A DNA stretch of 64,000 nucleotides from Shewanella sp. 1CM18E (GCF_023161665.1 NZ_JALNTW010000008.1:124001-188000); one strand, 5' to 3'. Numbered from the stretch's first letter, positions 1 through 10,785 are shown. The notes: a model not told the origin generated them from the letters alone. Program-made: numbers and translations.

Positions 1-829
1 CTTCTAGGCCCGTTACTTTAACTTTCTTAGTGATGCCGCAGTTTGCATAAATATCTGCAATCTTACCCACACTAACAACTTCACCACCGGCAGCCTTAAG
101 CTTATCAAGTACGGTTGGCGCAGGCGGCTCTACCGCGTAATCGCGACGGTTACCGGTACGCTCGAAATCACTGGCACATGTGCCAACAAATGGACGCGCA
201 ATCACACGACCAATATTGTAATCGGCAAGCTCTTCACGGGCGATAATGCAAAGCTCATATAACTTCTCAAGCCCGAAAGATTCTTCATGACAAGCGATCT
301 GAAATACTGAGTCAGCAGAAGTATAAAAAATTGGCTTGCCTGTACGCATATGCTCTTCGCCAAGTTCTTCTAAAATAACCGTACCAGATGAATGGCAGTT
401 ACCTAAAAACTCGGTTAATCCCGCTCGTGCTAAAATCTTATCGGTTAGCTTTTGTGGGAAAGAGTTAGTTAGCTCACTGAAGTAACCCCATTCGTATAAA
501 ACAGGTACGCCAGCCATTTCCCAGTGTCCGCTTGGTGTATCTTTACCCGAGCTTAGCTCGTCTGCGTAACCATAAGCACCAATAACTTCAACATCATCAG
601 CAAAGCCAAGTGGAAACTCACCAGTACTTTCTTTTGATGCATGACCAAGACCTAAACGCGCCAAGTTTGGCAGCTTTAACGGGCCTTCACGACCATCGTT
701 TGCTTTGCCTTCAGCACATGCCTTAGCAATGTGACCAAAAGTGTTTGAACCCACATCGCCAAAAGCCTCAGCATCGTGCGCTGCACCAACGCCGAATGAG
801 TCTAGCATCATGATTATAGTACGTTTCAT
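1..829 (-). CDS. deoB: Phosphopentomutase DeoB (3' end outside window)
   Basis: Interconverts ribose-1-/deoxyribose-1-phosphate and the 5-phosphates, feeding DeoC in cytoplasmic nucleoside breakdown. The reading frame is open to the window edge and gives about 276 residues. It starts [20 protein letters not shown], the metal-binding N-terminus of the alkaline-phosphatase-superfamily phosphopentomutases; [15 protein letters not shown], typical of DeoB, follows. The start ATG (complement of 827-829) lies 13 bases after the deoA stop, so it is the third gene of a deoC-deoA-deoB operon. The C-terminal part is missing only because the window ends. Confidence 0.95.
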   Translation of the reverse strand, partial: MKRTIIMMLDSFGVGAAHDAEAFGDVGSNTFGHIAKACAEGKANDGREGPLKLPNLARLGLGHASKESTGEFPLGFADDVEVIGAYGYADELSSGKDTPSGHWEMAGVPVLYEWGYFSELTNSFPQKLTDKILARAGLTEFLGNCHSSGTVILEELGEEHMRTGKPIFYTSADSVFQIACHEESFGLEKLYELCIIAREELADYNIGRVIARPFVGTCASDFERTGNRRDYAVEPPAPTVLDKLKAAGGEVVSVGKIADIYANCGITKKVKVTGLE

Positions 830-842
830 AAACTGTGCTCCG

Positions 843-2174
843 TTACAGATCTGACTCACGGATATAACGATATATTTCCGGAGTTTGCTCTGGTTTGGTA
901 TCGCCAATGTGAATCGCTTTTTTCACTGCAGCTTCAGCTTCAGCAAAGGCGTTTTCAGATTGGGCATGAATAAATGCAATAGGCTTGTCGGCATTAATCT
1001 CATCGCCTAATGCGCAAACTTGCGAAAGCCCCACGCTATAATCAAGCGCATCACCAGGTTTGCGACGACCACCGCCCAAGGTTACTACTGCAAGTCCAAG
1101 CTCACGAGTATCCATCGCGGCTGCAAAGCCGGATTTATCTGCGTAAACAGGACGAATAATTTGTGAGTCAGGTAGGTATTTGCTGTAGTTTTCTACAAAA
1201 TCAGCTGGACCACCTAAACCTGCAACCATACGACCAAATATTTCAGCCGCTTTACCGTTATCAAGCACGGCATTAAGTTTAACGCGAGCGTCAGCTTCAT
1301 TACTGGCAAGTCCGCCTAGCACTAGCATTTCAGCACATAGACCCATAGTCACTTCGTATAAACGAGGATTACGGTAAGCGCCTGTCATAAAATCAACAGC
1401 TTCTTTCACTTCTAATGCGTTACCTGCACATGATGCCAATACTTGGTTCATGTCGGTAAGTAATGCAGTTGTCTTGGTACCAGCGCCATTTGCTACCGCA
1501 GTAATACTGCGTGCTAGTTCTTCAGATGCCTCATAAGTTGGCATAAACGCGCCAGTACCTACTTTGACATCCATGGCTAAGGCATCAAGGCCTGCTGCAA
1601 GTTTTTTAGAAAGAATTGAGGCGGTAATTAGCGAGATAGATTCAACCGTGGCGGTATTATCTCGAATAGAGTAGAAACGCTTATCAGCAGGAACAAGATC
1701 GCCTGTTTGGCCAATAATCGCCACGCCAGCTTCTTTTACTACTTTACGGAAAAGTGCGCTATCAGGCTCAGTATTATAACCTGGGATGGCGTCAAACTTA
1801 TCGAGCGTACCACCGGTATGACCAAGGCCTCTACCTGAAATCATAGGTACATAACCACCGCAAGCTGCAGCCATTGGGCCTAACATCAAACTAATGACAT
1901 CTCCCACACCACCGGTTGAGTGTTTATCGATAATTGGACCGTTTAGATTAAGTGATTGCCAGTTGAGCACTGTGCCAGAGTCACGCATTGCAGTAGTAAG
2001 CGCAATACGTTCATCCATGTTCATGTCATTGAAATAGACCGCCATACCTAGGGCTGCGATCTGACCTTCTGAAACTGTATTGTTAGTGATACCGTTAACA
2101 AAGAATTGAATCTCTGCCGTCGACAGCGCTTCTGCATTACGTTTTTTACGAATAATTTCTTGAGCTAAAAACAT
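843..2174 (-). CDS. deoA: Thymidine phosphorylase DeoA
   Basis: Cleaves thymidine or deoxyuridine with phosphate to the base and deoxyribose-1-phosphate. At 443 residues it matches the usual family length. It begins [20 protein letters not shown] and carries the pyrimidine-nucleoside-phosphorylase signature region [20 protein letters not shown] plus [10 protein letters not shown] in the phosphate-binding loop. It lies between deoC (162 bases upstream) and deoB (13 bases downstream) on the same strand, the classical deo order. An AGGAGG-like ribosome site (complement of cctcc at 2172-2178) precedes the ATG. Confidence 0.97.
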   Translation of the reverse strand: MFLAQEIIRKKRNAEALSTAEIQFFVNGITNNTVSEGQIAALGMAVYFNDMNMDERIALTTAMRDSGTVLNWQSLNLNGPIIDKHSTGGVGDVISLMLGPMAAACGGYVPMISGRGLGHTGGTLDKFDAIPGYNTEPDSALFRKVVKEAGVAIIGQTGDLVPADKRFYSIRDNTATVESISLITASILSKKLAAGLDALAMDVKVGTGAFMPTYEASEELARSITAVANGAGTKTTALLTDMNQVLASCAGNALEVKEAVDFMTGAYRNPRLYEVTMGLCAEMLVLGGLASNEADARVKLNAVLDNGKAAEIFGRMVAGLGGPADFVENYSKYLPDSQIIRPVYADKSGFAAAMDTRELGLAVVTLGGGRRKPGDALDYSVGLSQVCALGDEINADKPIAFIHAQSENAFAEAEAAVKKAIHIGDTKPEQTPEIYRYIRESDL

Positions 2175-2336
2175 GTACTACCTCCAAGAGTGTAACTGAA
2201 TTTCTAATTAATAGCAGTTTCAGTTAGCATTCCACTAATAGGAATCAAAAGCCGTAATATTGTTACATACTAACGGACTTTTGATACACCTAATTAGATT
2301 TAGATCACACTTAATAACAAGCTTAAGGTGTAAAGA

Positions 2337-3110
2337 TTAGTAACCTTGTGCACCTTGTGGTGCATCGCCTAGCTCTAATGTATGAAGCAAGTTATTCAAT
2401 AGGCTTGATGCGCCAAAACGGAATGTCGCTGGAGTTGCCCAGTCATCACCTAATAGGCGAGCTGCAACACCTAAGAATTCAGCAGCTGCTTCAGCGTCTT
2501 TAACGCCGCCAGCTGGCTTAAAGCCAACTTTAGGGTTCTTTTCGCTAATCACTGTCATCATGATTTCAGCAGCTTCAAGCGTTGCGTTCACTGCAACTTT
2601 ACCTGTAGAAGTCTTGATAAAGTCAGCGCCAGCATCAATAGATAGCTCAGATGCTTTACGAATAAGTGCAGGATCAGCTAACACGCCAGATTCGATGATA
2701 ACTTTAAGAATTGCATCGTCGCCACATGCTTCTTTACAAGCTTTAACTAGCTCGAAACCTACAGTTTCGTTGCCAGCCATTAGCGCGCGGTATGGGAATA
2801 CAACGTCAACTTCATCAGCGCCATAAGCCACTGCCGCACGAGTTTCTAAAACTGCGATAGCGATATCGTCGTTACCGTGTGGGAAGTTAGTCACTGTAGC
2901 AATTTTGATGTCATCGCCATCAATTTCGTTTAGGGTTTTACGTGCAATCGGAATAAAGCGTGGATAAATACAGATTGCAGCAGTATCGCCAGCTGGCGTC
3001 TTTGCTTTATGACATAAATCAATAACCTTTTGATCAGTGTCATCATCATTAAGCGTAGTAAGATCCATTAGATTAATGGCTTGTTGTGCTGCTTTTTTTA
3101 AGTCGCTCAT
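2337..3110 (-). CDS. deoC: Deoxyribose-phosphate aldolase DeoC
   Basis: Splits 2-deoxyribose-5-phosphate into acetaldehyde and glyceraldehyde-3-phosphate. The 257-residue protein begins [20 protein letters not shown]. It has the Schiff-base lysine region ([12 protein letters not shown]) and the second catalytic lysine context ([11 protein letters not shown]). An upstream in-frame ATG at 3134 would add 8 residues, but a GGAGAG Shine-Dalgarno sits about 7 bases before the ATG at 3110, so that start is preferred. It is the first gene of the deo operon; the 560-base gap upstream presumably holds the promoter and operators. Confidence 0.97.
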   Translation of the reverse strand: MSDLKKAAQQAINLMDLTTLNDDDTDQKVIDLCHKAKTPAGDTAAICIYPRFIPIARKTLNEIDGDDIKIATVTNFPHGNDDIAIAVLETRAAVAYGADEVDVVFPYRALMAGNETVGFELVKACKEACGDDAILKVIIESGVLADPALIRKASELSIDAGADFIKTSTGKVAVNATLEAAEIMMTVISEKNPKVGFKPAGGVKDAEAAAEFLGVAARLLGDDWATPATFRFGASSLLNNLLHTLELGDAPQGAQGY

Positions 3111-3316
3111 AATAGCTCTCCGAGAAAGATTCAATTAATTAATTTAAAACAGAAATTTATCGCATGGCGATGCCTAGAACTGGCTTGTTTTTGTTTATAT
3201 TTTTGGCCGGGTCTTCGAACATAACCGAATTACAATGCTTTAAACGCATAGCGCGCCAAACATAAAAATAATTATTCAGGTATCCAACATTGTGAGCCTA
3301 TTTAGCTCAACTATCC

Positions 3317-3330
3317 TGACACTAGTGTCA
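3317..3330. promoter_or_regulatory. 14-base perfect palindrome upstream of deoC
   Basis: TGACACTAGTGTCA is self-complementary and lies about 210 bases upstream of the deoC start, in a 564-base gene-free stretch (3111-3674). Nearby are GAGC-N7-GCTC at about 3293-3307 and ATTACA-N7-TGTAAT at 3557-3575. I see no clean CRP or CytR site. These are candidate operators for the deo operon; the protein is not identified. Confidence 0.3.
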
Positions 3331-3624
3331 CGACTTGAATCCATGAAGACCGGGAAGGGAGAGTACTATCACTTTAAATCTGCCTTTCCGCGAAAAATCC
3401 GTTTTAGCGCGTAATAAATCTTAGGTAACTTATGTTACTTCATTCACCAATTAAAGGTGCTCTGTTAATACTTACATAAACAAACTACGGCATTAAACTC
3501 AGTATAACGAGCTTACATAATATAGCTGATGCTTAGGTAAAAATTAACTCATTTACATTACAATTTGAATGTAATTTAACGCTTAATGTATTGAGTAGAG
3601 TATTGGGTTTCGTTTTAAGATAGA

Positions 3625-3641
3625 GCCGCGAAATTCGCGGC
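3625..3641 (-). terminator. Hairpin downstream of the Tsx-like gene
   Basis: GCCGCGA/TCGCGGC stem with a 3-base loop, 34 bases past the tsx stop. The following U-tract on the minus strand is weak, so this may be an imperfect intrinsic terminator. Confidence 0.5.
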
Positions 3642-3674
3642 CCTGTCGTCTACTTACAATGTATTAAGCGATGC

Positions 3675-4556
3675 TTAGAACTTGTATGTAGCTGTGAAGT
3701 AGTGTGCAACACCTGTAGTTTCTAGACCGAATGTACCATCATCTTTAAGAAGGTAAACATCGTTGTACGCTTTTAGGCCGTAACCAAGAGCGTAGTTGTC
3801 TGAATGCCAGTGTAGACCGAAGTATGCGGCACCACCGTGAGACGTGGTTGTAGTGTTAACAAAGCTACCATCTTCGTCATATGCATTAACTTCATCAGCG
3901 CCGAACTGGTAATCAACATAACCTTGGAAAGAGATGAATGAACCATTGTCGAAGTTAACAACAGGCTTGAACCAGTTCATAGAGAATTGGTAACCGTTCC
4001 ATTCTTTAGCATTCATGTCATAGAAAGAGTAAAGGTTCATGCCAGTCTTACCTAACCATGGAACCATTACATCCGCACCAATACCGATTGAAGCATTGTT
4101 TACGTCATTTGTCTCGTTACCATCAACGTCAGTACCGCGGATTGCTCCACCACCCCAGTTAAATAGAGTTGAGATATAAACTTCTTGGATAGGACCAACA
4201 GAAAGATCCATTCCAGTCATTGCGTCGATAGAGAAACGAGGAGCAAACTTCATGAACATTTTGCTTGCACCGTTATTCTTATCACCGTAGTCACGGTTAG
4301 TTACGTTGAACACATCAACATAGCCGTATAGGTCTACGATACCAGCGCGGCCGCCAAATTCCATCTCTAGGTAATCATGACCATTGTCAGTAGAACCGTC
4401 ACGTGGAAGTTCGTTTACAGCGTACATTGCGTTGAACTGCATCCAGCTGTAATCGCCAGCGCGTAGGTCAGAACGGTCAGCAGCGAATGTAGGTGCAGAC
4501 ATAGTTGCCGCGATAGCTGTAGCTGCTAAAGCGAAAGTTTTAACGTTTTTCATCAT
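3675..4556 (-). CDS. tsx: Nucleoside-specific channel-forming protein, Tsx/OmpK family
   Basis: Outer-membrane beta-barrel porin that admits nucleosides. From the preferred start it has 293 residues: a signal peptide (MMKNVKTFALAATAIAA..., cleavage after PTFA), then DRSDLRAGDYSWMQFNAMYA, aromatic-rich beta strands, and a C-terminal YF-x-ATYKF ending typical of outer-membrane barrels. A GGGG ribosome site precedes the double ATG at 4551-4556, so the longer start at 4565 (MGLMMK) is disfavoured. It sits between deoCAB and a NupC-type transporter on the same strand, which supports a nucleoside substrate. The 331-base gap upstream (4557-4887) holds its promoter and the nupC terminator; nothing else was recognised there. 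Confidence 0.88.
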   Translation of the reverse strand: MMKNVKTFALAATAIAATMSAPTFAADRSDLRAGDYSWMQFNAMYAVNELPRDGSTDNGHDYLEMEFGGRAGIVDLYGYVDVFNVTNRDYGDKNNGASKMFMKFAPRFSIDAMTGMDLSVGPIQEVYISTLFNWGGGAIRGTDVDGNETNDVNNASIGIGADVMVPWLGKTGMNLYSFYDMNAKEWNGYQFSMNWFKPVVNFDNGSFISFQGYVDYQFGADEVNAYDEDGSFVNTTTTSHGGAAYFGLHWHSDNYALGYGLKAYNDVYLLKDDGTFGLETTGVAHYFTATYKF

Positions 4557-4852
4557 CAACCCCATTTATTTTATGGTGTGCCGCCCTTCTTTATGAAGAG
4601 TCAGCGTTTCTTTTTTATGGCGCGCATTTTACTTAATTTCCGTCAAACTTCAACATGATTAATGTAAAAATGCGAACACTAAGTTTTAACATCAAAACAA
4701 CTTTATGATTTTGTGACAGAATCGACTGTCTAATCATCTTTTTTGTCATTTTCAAGCCGAAACAATCCCTAACCAGTCGCTATTGATCATTTCAAAAACA
4801 TATCATTGGAAACTTCAGTCTTACTCTCTTTTGCTTTTAGGTAAGCAAAAGC

Positions 4853-4880
4853 AAAAACTGAGCCCTAAGGCTCAGTTTTT
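4853..4880 (-). terminator. Intrinsic terminator of nupC
   Basis: Twelve-pair stem (AAAAACTGAGCC / GGCTCAGTTTTT) with loop CTAA, ending in a T-run, 8 bases past the nupC stop. The stem includes its own A/T arms, so it could work in both directions. Confidence 0.85.
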
Positions 4881-4887
4881 AATATGA

Positions 4888-6183
4888 TTACAACGCTAGG
4901 AATAGACCCGCTAATGTTGCACTCATTAAGTTCGCTAGAGAACCGGCGATAACCGCTCGGATACCAAGCTTAGCTAAATCGTGACGACGATTAGGAGCCA
5001 TAGAGCCCAGACCGCCAAGCAGAATCGCGATTGAAGATAGGTTAGCGAAACCACATAGAGCGAATGAGACGATAGCTTGTGTTCTGAAACTCATAGCCGC
5101 TTGCGTACCTTCAACACACAAAGGTAGACCTTGCGCGACTTCTTCTACAACACTGGTACAAGCCGTAGCTGCTTCGTGAATGTATGGAGCGAAGTTTAAG
5201 TAAGCAACGAATTCATTCACAACAATCTTTTGACCGATGAAAGAACCAGCAACTAGTGCTTCGTTCCAAGGCACACCGATAAGGAATGCTAATGGCATGA
5301 AGATATAACCTAGAATTAGTTCTAGTGTTAAGCCTTCCATACCAAACCAACCACCGATACCACCGATGATACCGTTGATCATAGCGATCAAACCAACGAA
5401 TGCTAGAAGCATTGCACCAACGTTTAGTGCTAAGTGCATACCAGACGAAGCACCTGCAGCAGCTGCATCAAGAACGTTAGCAGGCTTATCAGGATCTTCT
5501 GGTAAGTCGCTCATTTCGTTCTTAGCTTCTTCAGTTTCAGGGTGCATCAGTTTAGCCATTAATAGACCACCTGGTGCAGCCATGAACGATGCCGCAACTA
5601 AGTATTCAATTGGTACACCCATCTGCGCGTAACCAGCTAGAACAGAACCAGCGATAGATGCAAGACCACCCACCATGATTGCGAATAGCTCTGAGTTAGT
5701 CATAGTCGCGATAAACGGACGCACAACTAGTGGTGCTTCAGTTTGACCAACGAAGATGTTAGCAGTAGCAGACATAGACTCTGTACGACTTGTGCCAAGT
5801 GCCTTTTGTAGACCACCACCGATAATACGGATGACCCACTGCATAATGCCTAAGTAGTAAAGAACTGCAATTAGAGAAGAGAAGAAAACAATAACAGGTA
5901 GTACGTTTACGGCAAAAATAAAGCCAACCTTGAAGTTAGCTAAATCACCGAATAAGAAACCAATACCATTTTGCGCGTATCCAATAACGCTAGATACGGC
6001 ATCAGACATACCTTGAAGAATATCTTTACCAACCGGAACTGCCAATACAAAGCCACCTAACGCGGCTTGAATTGCCAAGGCACCGAAAACTGTACGCTTG
6101 TTAATTGCATTTCTATTGTTCGATAACCCGAAAGCTATCGCTAGCAAGGTGACCACCCCTACTAAACTCATTAAAATATCCAT
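4888..6183 (-). CDS. nupC: NupC-type concentrative nucleoside transporter (CNT family)
   Basis: Inner-membrane, cation-coupled nucleoside importer of 431 residues with many hydrophobic segments. It has typical CNT motifs: [12 protein letters not shown] in the substrate/cation site, [28 protein letters not shown], and [20 protein letters not shown] near the C-terminus. It lies upstream of the Tsx-like channel and the deo operon, so uptake through both membranes and catabolism are encoded together. Its own terminator is at 4853-4880. The exact substrate range cannot be read from sequence. Confidence 0.93.
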   Translation of the reverse strand: MDILMSLVGVVTLLAIAFGLSNNRNAINKRTVFGALAIQAALGGFVLAVPVGKDILQGMSDAVSSVIGYAQNGIGFLFGDLANFKVGFIFAVNVLPVIVFFSSLIAVLYYLGIMQWVIRIIGGGLQKALGTSRTESMSATANIFVGQTEAPLVVRPFIATMTNSELFAIMVGGLASIAGSVLAGYAQMGVPIEYLVAASFMAAPGGLLMAKLMHPETEEAKNEMSDLPEDPDKPANVLDAAAAGASSGMHLALNVGAMLLAFVGLIAMINGIIGGIGGWFGMEGLTLELILGYIFMPLAFLIGVPWNEALVAGSFIGQKIVVNEFVAYLNFAPYIHEAATACTSVVEEVAQGLPLCVEGTQAAMSFRTQAIVSFALCGFANLSSIAILLGGLGSMAPNRRHDLAKLGIRAVIAGSLANLMSATLAGLFLAL

Positions 6184-6362
6184 TAACCATCACCCTATTG
6201 TTAATACTTTTTAATTATGTTGTTAACCAACCTTTTTTCACGACCACGATTATACCCGACCAGCTCCCTAAAAGCGTCGTATTGATCAAGTTTTTGAGGT
6301 TTTATTTCAATGATTTTGTTGAAAAAAATGATGCGACAAGCATCTGTTTAAGGAGAAAAAAA

Positions 6363-7151
6363 CTAAAGGTCAAAGAGTTGCGTGACGTTATAAAACATCT
6401 GTTCTGAAATAAGAACGGCAGATTTTTTTTGTAAATTCGCCATTTTTTGGAGGATATCAGGCAAAATTAGCGGCGTATTTCGACGATTTTGACTATTTTT
6501 AGGCGTCATCGCAGGCGAATCTGTTTCCAAGACAAAAGAATCTAATGGTAATTGCGCCACCGTTTGTTGCAATTTAGGTGCATTATCATTGAGTAAAAGC
6601 CCGCCCACACCGACTTTATAGCCTAAATTAACATATTGTGATGCCAGTTCTGGCCCACCATAAAAACCATGAATTACGCCTTTTTTACTTGGTTTCAGTA
6701 TTTTAAGTAATTTAATAACCTCTTCATGAGCCTTAACAGAATGAATAATGAGAGGTAGTTCAAACTCTACTGCAAGCTCAATTTGAGCTGTAAATACTTT
6801 CAATTGTGTATCAAAATCACTTTTATGTAATTTATCTAAACCACATTCCCCTATGGCGACTAATTGAGGTTTTTCTTTATATTTCAGTAACAAAGTTCTT
6901 AGAGACTTAAGCTCACTATCTATATTTGCAGCATGACCGCAGTACCAAGGGTGGATCCCTAGGGCATATAAACATCGATATTGCTCAGCAATTTTGAGCT
7001 GATTATGCCAATGCAAAGCTGAAACGCCCGGCAGCACAACGTTATCGATCCCGGCAAGTTTCATTTGAGCAAATAACTCAGCTCTATCAATATCAAACTC
7101 AGGGAAATCAAGGTGAGCGTGGCTGTCTATAATAGGTAGGGGGTTACTCAT
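6363..7151 (-). CDS. yjjV: TatD-family metal-dependent hydrolase (YjjV-like)
   Basis: Predicted Mg-dependent DNase of the TatD family with the amidohydrolase TIM-barrel fold. The 262-residue sequence has the metal ligands HAHLDF near residue 11, GIHPWY, GECGLD, PLIIHSVKAHEE, VIHGFYGG and LETDSPAM. E. coli yjjV also lies next to the deo genes, which supports this subfamily over TatD or YcfH. Its ATG overlaps the last 8 bases of the small gene 7144-7326, so the two are probably translated together. Confidence 0.85.
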   Translation of the reverse strand: MSNPLPIIDSHAHLDFPEFDIDRAELFAQMKLAGIDNVVLPGVSALHWHNQLKIAEQYRCLYALGIHPWYCGHAANIDSELKSLRTLLLKYKEKPQLVAIGECGLDKLHKSDFDTQLKVFTAQIELAVEFELPLIIHSVKAHEEVIKLLKILKPSKKGVIHGFYGGPELASQYVNLGYKVGVGGLLLNDNAPKLQQTVAQLPLDSFVLETDSPAMTPKNSQNRRNTPLILPDILQKMANLQKKSAVLISEQMFYNVTQLFDL

Positions 7152-7326
7152 GGCTTTTGCTTCGCTCGTTTGATTCTGTTCTGAAAGCCTCTGACTGTCT
7201 TTTTGATATGTCGATTAGCTCAGGTTCTGACAAGCGTGGTAAGCAGCTACGGCGATTTTCAGGCGTAAGTCCCATACTATCGCACCAACCTATATATTTT
7301 TGCCAACAGCGGCTAATTAAGTTCAT
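7144..7326 (-). CDS. Small conserved-looking protein (60 aa), overlaps TatD-family gene
   Basis: Sixty residues, rich in Arg, Ser, Glu, and no signal peptide. The motif W-x(5)-WCDSMGLTPENRRSCLPR resembles short proteins I recall as DUF5363, but I cannot verify that. It has an ATG, a GGGAG ribosome site about 11 bases upstream, and an 8-base overlap with the downstream yjjV-like gene, as expected for a coupled real gene. A 74-codon frame on the other strand covers the same bases but has no sensible protein character. Function unknown. Confidence 0.6.
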   Translation of the reverse strand: MNLISRCWQKYIGWCDSMGLTPENRRSCLPRLSEPELIDISKRQSEAFRTESNERSKSHE

Positions 7327-7445
7327 TTTAAACTTATCTCCCTCACTCCCTGTATCTCCACAACCAAAACTTAGCTTATAACGCCAAGATTAATATAAGT
7401 CGCCTTTGTAATCGATACAAACTAACTCGAAAAAGATCCGCCTTC

Positions 7446-7902
7446 TTATACCAATCAGTTTAAACATTTAGTCACTCAGCAAGAGTTTAGCGGTTTTGCG
7501 GAAAGGTCATTAAATGCTCCTCGGTAAAGGCCCTGCATTATTCTACCTTAGACCATCTTTGGTCTCGTACCTCCTATATTCATATAGTTGTGCTTGAATG
7601 ACATTAACTACATCTGACCTCCAAGGATCGAGGAAATGTCTTATGTATGTCTGGAACATGCATGACCATGTGGTTTACTGCGAGTGAAGAGCATCGTTGA
7701 ATTAGGGTTGAGCAGACTCTTTGTTTGTAAAAATTCACAGTATCTAATCGCAAAAACTCGCCATTCTGAAGCTTTTTTAGCGGCCTACTTCTGCGTTGAT
7801 TAGCTTTAATAAGGGAACAACCATTATTGCAGCTATTCGCCTTGAATTAGTTTGCCAAAAATCGCTCGGAGTAGATCAAACTCTTATACTGATTGGTATT
7901 AA
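7446..7902. mobile_element. Gene-free element with inverted ends (MITE-like)
   Basis: About 455 bases bounded by TATACCAATCAG (7447-7458) and, inverted, CTGATTGGTATT (7889-7900); 11 of 12 end bases match. The interior has no credible ORF and includes a 51-base segment (7756-7806) that recurs at 15197. The arrangement fits a non-autonomous, MITE-like insertion between the prfC terminator and the yjjV cluster. It accounts for most of the gap 7327-8012. Confidence 0.45.
7756..7806 (+). repeat. 51-base dispersed repeat, copy 1
   Basis: About 80% identical by eye to 15197-15247; both contain TACTTCTGCGTTGA followed by TAGCTT. Copy 1 sits inside the inverted-repeat-bounded element 7446-7902. Confidence 0.6.
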
Positions 7903-7927
7903 GCCACTCTCGTTAGAGAGTAAAAAC

Positions 7928-7957
7928 AAAAAATCCCAAGCCTAGGTTTGGGATTTT
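7928..7957 (-). terminator. Intrinsic terminator of prfC
   Basis: AAAATCCCAAGC / GTTTGGGATTTTT hairpin with a short loop and A/T arms, about 55 bases beyond the prfC stop. Confidence 0.85.
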
Positions 7958-8012
7958 TATTAAATCGGCATTAACTGTAGCGTTAGTTACACGCTCATAC
8001 TACCAATAAATA

Positions 8013-9593
8013 TTAGTTTTCGCGCGTCTTTGCGAATTCGATGTCTGGGTAACGTTCCATAGATAGATTCAAGTTAACCATAGTCGGTGCGATGTAAGTG
8101 AGGTTGTCACCACCATCTAATGCAAGGTTCATGCTGCACTTACGTTTAAACTCATCAAGTTTCTTATGATCATCACAATAAACCCAACGTGCAGTAGCAA
8201 CGCTAATCGCTTCGTAAATCGCTTCAACCTTGTATTCAGTCTTCAAGCGGCCTACAACCACTTCAAACTGTAGCACACCAACAGCACCAACAATTAAGTC
8301 GTTACTATCAAGTGGTCTAAATACCTGCACAGCACCTTCTTCAGACAACTGTACTAAGCCTTTAAGCAATTGCTTTTGCTTTAACGGATCTTTTAAGCGA
8401 ATACGACGGAACATTTCTGGCGCAAAGTTTGGTACACCAGTAAAGCGGATTTTTTCGCCTTGGGTAAATGTGTCACCAATGCGAATTGTACCGTGGTTGT
8501 GTAAACCAATAATGTCACCTGGGTATGCAGCTTCTGCACGGTTACGATCGCCCGCCATAAAGGTTAGTGCGTCACTCACATTGACGTCTTTACCTAGACG
8601 TACATGGTGCATCTTCATACCTTGCTCGTATCGACCAGAACAAATACGCATAAAGGCTACGCGGTCACGATGCTTAGGATCCATGTTTGCTTGGATCTTA
8701 AATACGAAACCACTGAACTTTTCTTCTTCTGGCTGAACGTCACGGGCTTCTGTTTCACGTGGCTGTGGCGTAGGTGCCCACTCAACGATACCGTCAAGAA
8801 TATGATCAACACCAAAGTTACCCAATGCAGTACCAAAGTACACAGGGGTAAGCTCGCCTTTTAAGAATGCGTCGTGATCAAATTCATTAGAAGCGCCTAA
8901 AACTAGCTCCATTTCATCGCGAATATCAGCGGCATAACCACCAATAGCTTCATCAAGCTCTGGGTTATCAAGCCCCTTGATGATACGAGAGTCTTGAATC
9001 GTGTGGCCCATACCATTCTGATACAGAATCACTTCATCGCGTAAAATGTGGTAAACACCCTTAAACTCTTTACCCGCACCAATTGGCCAAGTAATAGGTG
9101 CGCAGGCAATATTAAGTACTTCTTCTACTTCATCCATCAACTCGATTGGGTCGCGAATATCGCGGTCAAGTTTGTTCATGAAGGTAACGATTGGTGTATC
9201 ACGTAAACGTGTTACTTCCATCAGTTTAATAGTACGTTGCTCAACACCTTTAGCAGAGTCAATAACCATCAAGCACGAGTCAACAGCGGTAAGCGTACGA
9301 TAAGTATCTTCCGAGAAGTCTTCGTGACCAGGTGTATCGAGAAGGTTAACTAATGCATCGTTATAAGGAAACTGCATTACAGACGTAGTGATTGAGATCC
9401 CGCGGTCTTTTTCCATCTCCATCCAGTCAGATTTTGCATGCTGACCTGACTTTTTGCCCTTTACAGTACCCGCTTTTTGTAAAGCGTTTCCGAATAAAAG
9501 AACCTTTTCAGTAATGGTGGTTTTACCCGCATCTGGGTGAGAGATGATGGCGAAAGTGCGACGTTTGTCGACCTCAACTTTATAGCCTGACAT
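8013..9593 (-). CDS. prfC: Peptide chain release factor 3
   Basis: GTPase that recycles RF1/RF2 from the ribosome after termination. The 526-residue protein has the translational GTPase motifs SHPDAGKTT (G1), DTPGHEDF (G3) and NKLD (G4), then RF3-type beta-barrel domains. An in-frame ATG at 9644 would add 17 residues that repeat MSGY by coincidence. The ATG at 9593 has AGGT at a good distance and gives the usual family length, so it is chosen. It is a single gene between two terminators. Confidence 0.96.
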   Translation of the reverse strand: MSGYKVEVDKRRTFAIISHPDAGKTTITEKVLLFGNALQKAGTVKGKKSGQHAKSDWMEMEKDRGISITTSVMQFPYNDALVNLLDTPGHEDFSEDTYRTLTAVDSCLMVIDSAKGVEQRTIKLMEVTRLRDTPIVTFMNKLDRDIRDPIELMDEVEEVLNIACAPITWPIGAGKEFKGVYHILRDEVILYQNGMGHTIQDSRIIKGLDNPELDEAIGGYAADIRDEMELVLGASNEFDHDAFLKGELTPVYFGTALGNFGVDHILDGIVEWAPTPQPRETEARDVQPEEEKFSGFVFKIQANMDPKHRDRVAFMRICSGRYEQGMKMHHVRLGKDVNVSDALTFMAGDRNRAEAAYPGDIIGLHNHGTIRIGDTFTQGEKIRFTGVPNFAPEMFRRIRLKDPLKQKQLLKGLVQLSEEGAVQVFRPLDSNDLIVGAVGVLQFEVVVGRLKTEYKVEAIYEAISVATARWVYCDDHKKLDEFKRKCSMNLALDGGDNLTYIAPTMVNLNLSMERYPDIEFAKTREN

Positions 9594-9713
9594 GTTTACC
9601 TGTAATTCTGGGAGTTTACAAAGGCGGCAATTATAGCCGCTCACCTATATTTTGGCTACCAAACTAGCCAGTAAAATCGGCTTGATAACCATTTGTGGCT
9701 AGTCAAAAATAAA

Positions 9714-9734
9714 AAAGCCCCAATAAGGGGCTTT
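9714..9734 (-). terminator. Intrinsic terminator of nlpI
   Basis: AAAGCCCC / GGGGCTTT stem with a 5-base loop, followed by T-rich sequence on the minus strand. Confidence 0.85.
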
Positions 9735-9763
9735 AATTACCAGCAAGACACGCGCTCTAACGA

Positions 9764-10657
9764 TTAGTTAGAGCTAGTTTTTAACAACTCGTTAGTTCTT
9801 GCAAGTTCCAGTCTCGCGTAGCGATGCTCTACAAAATCATAAATATTAGTTGCAAGGGCTAACCGGAAGTAATTAGCGGCTTCTGCGTTATCACCTTTTT
9901 TCTGAGCTATTTTTGCCATATAGAAATACGCTTCACACAAACGCTCTGCATACTCTTCTGGGTGCTTCAAACCATCTTTAGCCAGTGAGAACACCTGCTC
10001 TTTGGTTTTATTACCTAAGTAATAATCAACCAACACCGTAGCCCAAGCATTGGCTTGTAAATTCGCTTTATGTTCAGCAAGCTCAGTTTTAGCCGCAAGT
10101 TCATCAACTTCACTTTCAGCTAAATACAACCATAATGCGCGGTAGCCATCTGACGGATCTCGCATATAGAAATCGCTCATATCATTAACAGCTAGCTCCA
10201 TACGCTCACCGTAGTATAAGGCAATCCCTCGGTTCAAAAATGCGTAATCATAATCAGGAGACAACTCCAATACAGCATCAAATGCTTCATATGCACTTTC
10301 GAATTCACTTTCCTGGGTGTAATAAATACCTAGAAAGTTATAAGCATCTGCAAGATTAGGCTGCAGTTTTAATGCCTGATGAAAGTCGATACGGCCTAAT
10401 ATACGCAGGCCGACACGATCATAAATAACACCACGGTCATAATGGAATCGTGCTCGTTGTTCAGGAGTTAGCTCTACTGACGCTAAAATTTCATTTAATT
10501 TTGCTAAGGTGATTTCTAGCTTATAGTCAGGCGAAACAGGTGCAACCCTAATCGACGCTTGTCGTTCACTTTCGGACTGAGTGGACACACATCCTGTCAG
10601 CAGCATACTCACACTTGTTATAGCTACAGCTACAACAGTTCGCATCTTTTGATTCAT
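9764..10657 (-). CDS. nlpI: Lipoprotein NlpI
   Basis: TPR lipoprotein of the outer membrane. In E. coli it helps the Prc protease reach peptidoglycan endopeptidases. It has 297 residues (E. coli about 294). The N-terminus is a lipoprotein signal with lipobox LLTGC (Cys23), followed by tetratricopeptide-like helices (for example YNFLGIYYTQESEFESAYEAF cut here as several repeats of that type). It lies directly downstream of pnp, as in E. coli, although a terminator at 10786-10808 separates them. An alternative ATG four codons inside lacks a ribosome site. Confidence 0.93.
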   Translation of the reverse strand: MNQKMRTVVAVAITSVSMLLTGCVSTQSESERQASIRVAPVSPDYKLEITLAKLNEILASVELTPEQRARFHYDRGVIYDRVGLRILGRIDFHQALKLQPNLADAYNFLGIYYTQESEFESAYEAFDAVLELSPDYDYAFLNRGIALYYGERMELAVNDMSDFYMRDPSDGYRALWLYLAESEVDELAAKTELAEHKANLQANAWATVLVDYYLGNKTKEQVFSLAKDGLKHPEEYAERLCEAYFYMAKIAQKKGDNAEAANYFRLALATNIYDFVEHRYARLELARTNELLKTSSN

Positions 10658-10785
10658 CCATTTGACCTTTTGAGTTCACCAATAGCTCCAATCATAGCAA
10701 CCCCTAATCACGACTGCTATCAAGGAATTGAAAATAATCTAATTCTTGCTGATTATTTCACCACAACACTTTATTTTAGCCATAA

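Noticed and set aside
8230..8736. 168-codon plus-strand frame inside prfC
   Set aside because: Antisense shadow; Ser/Thr/Arg-rich composition typical of such frames.
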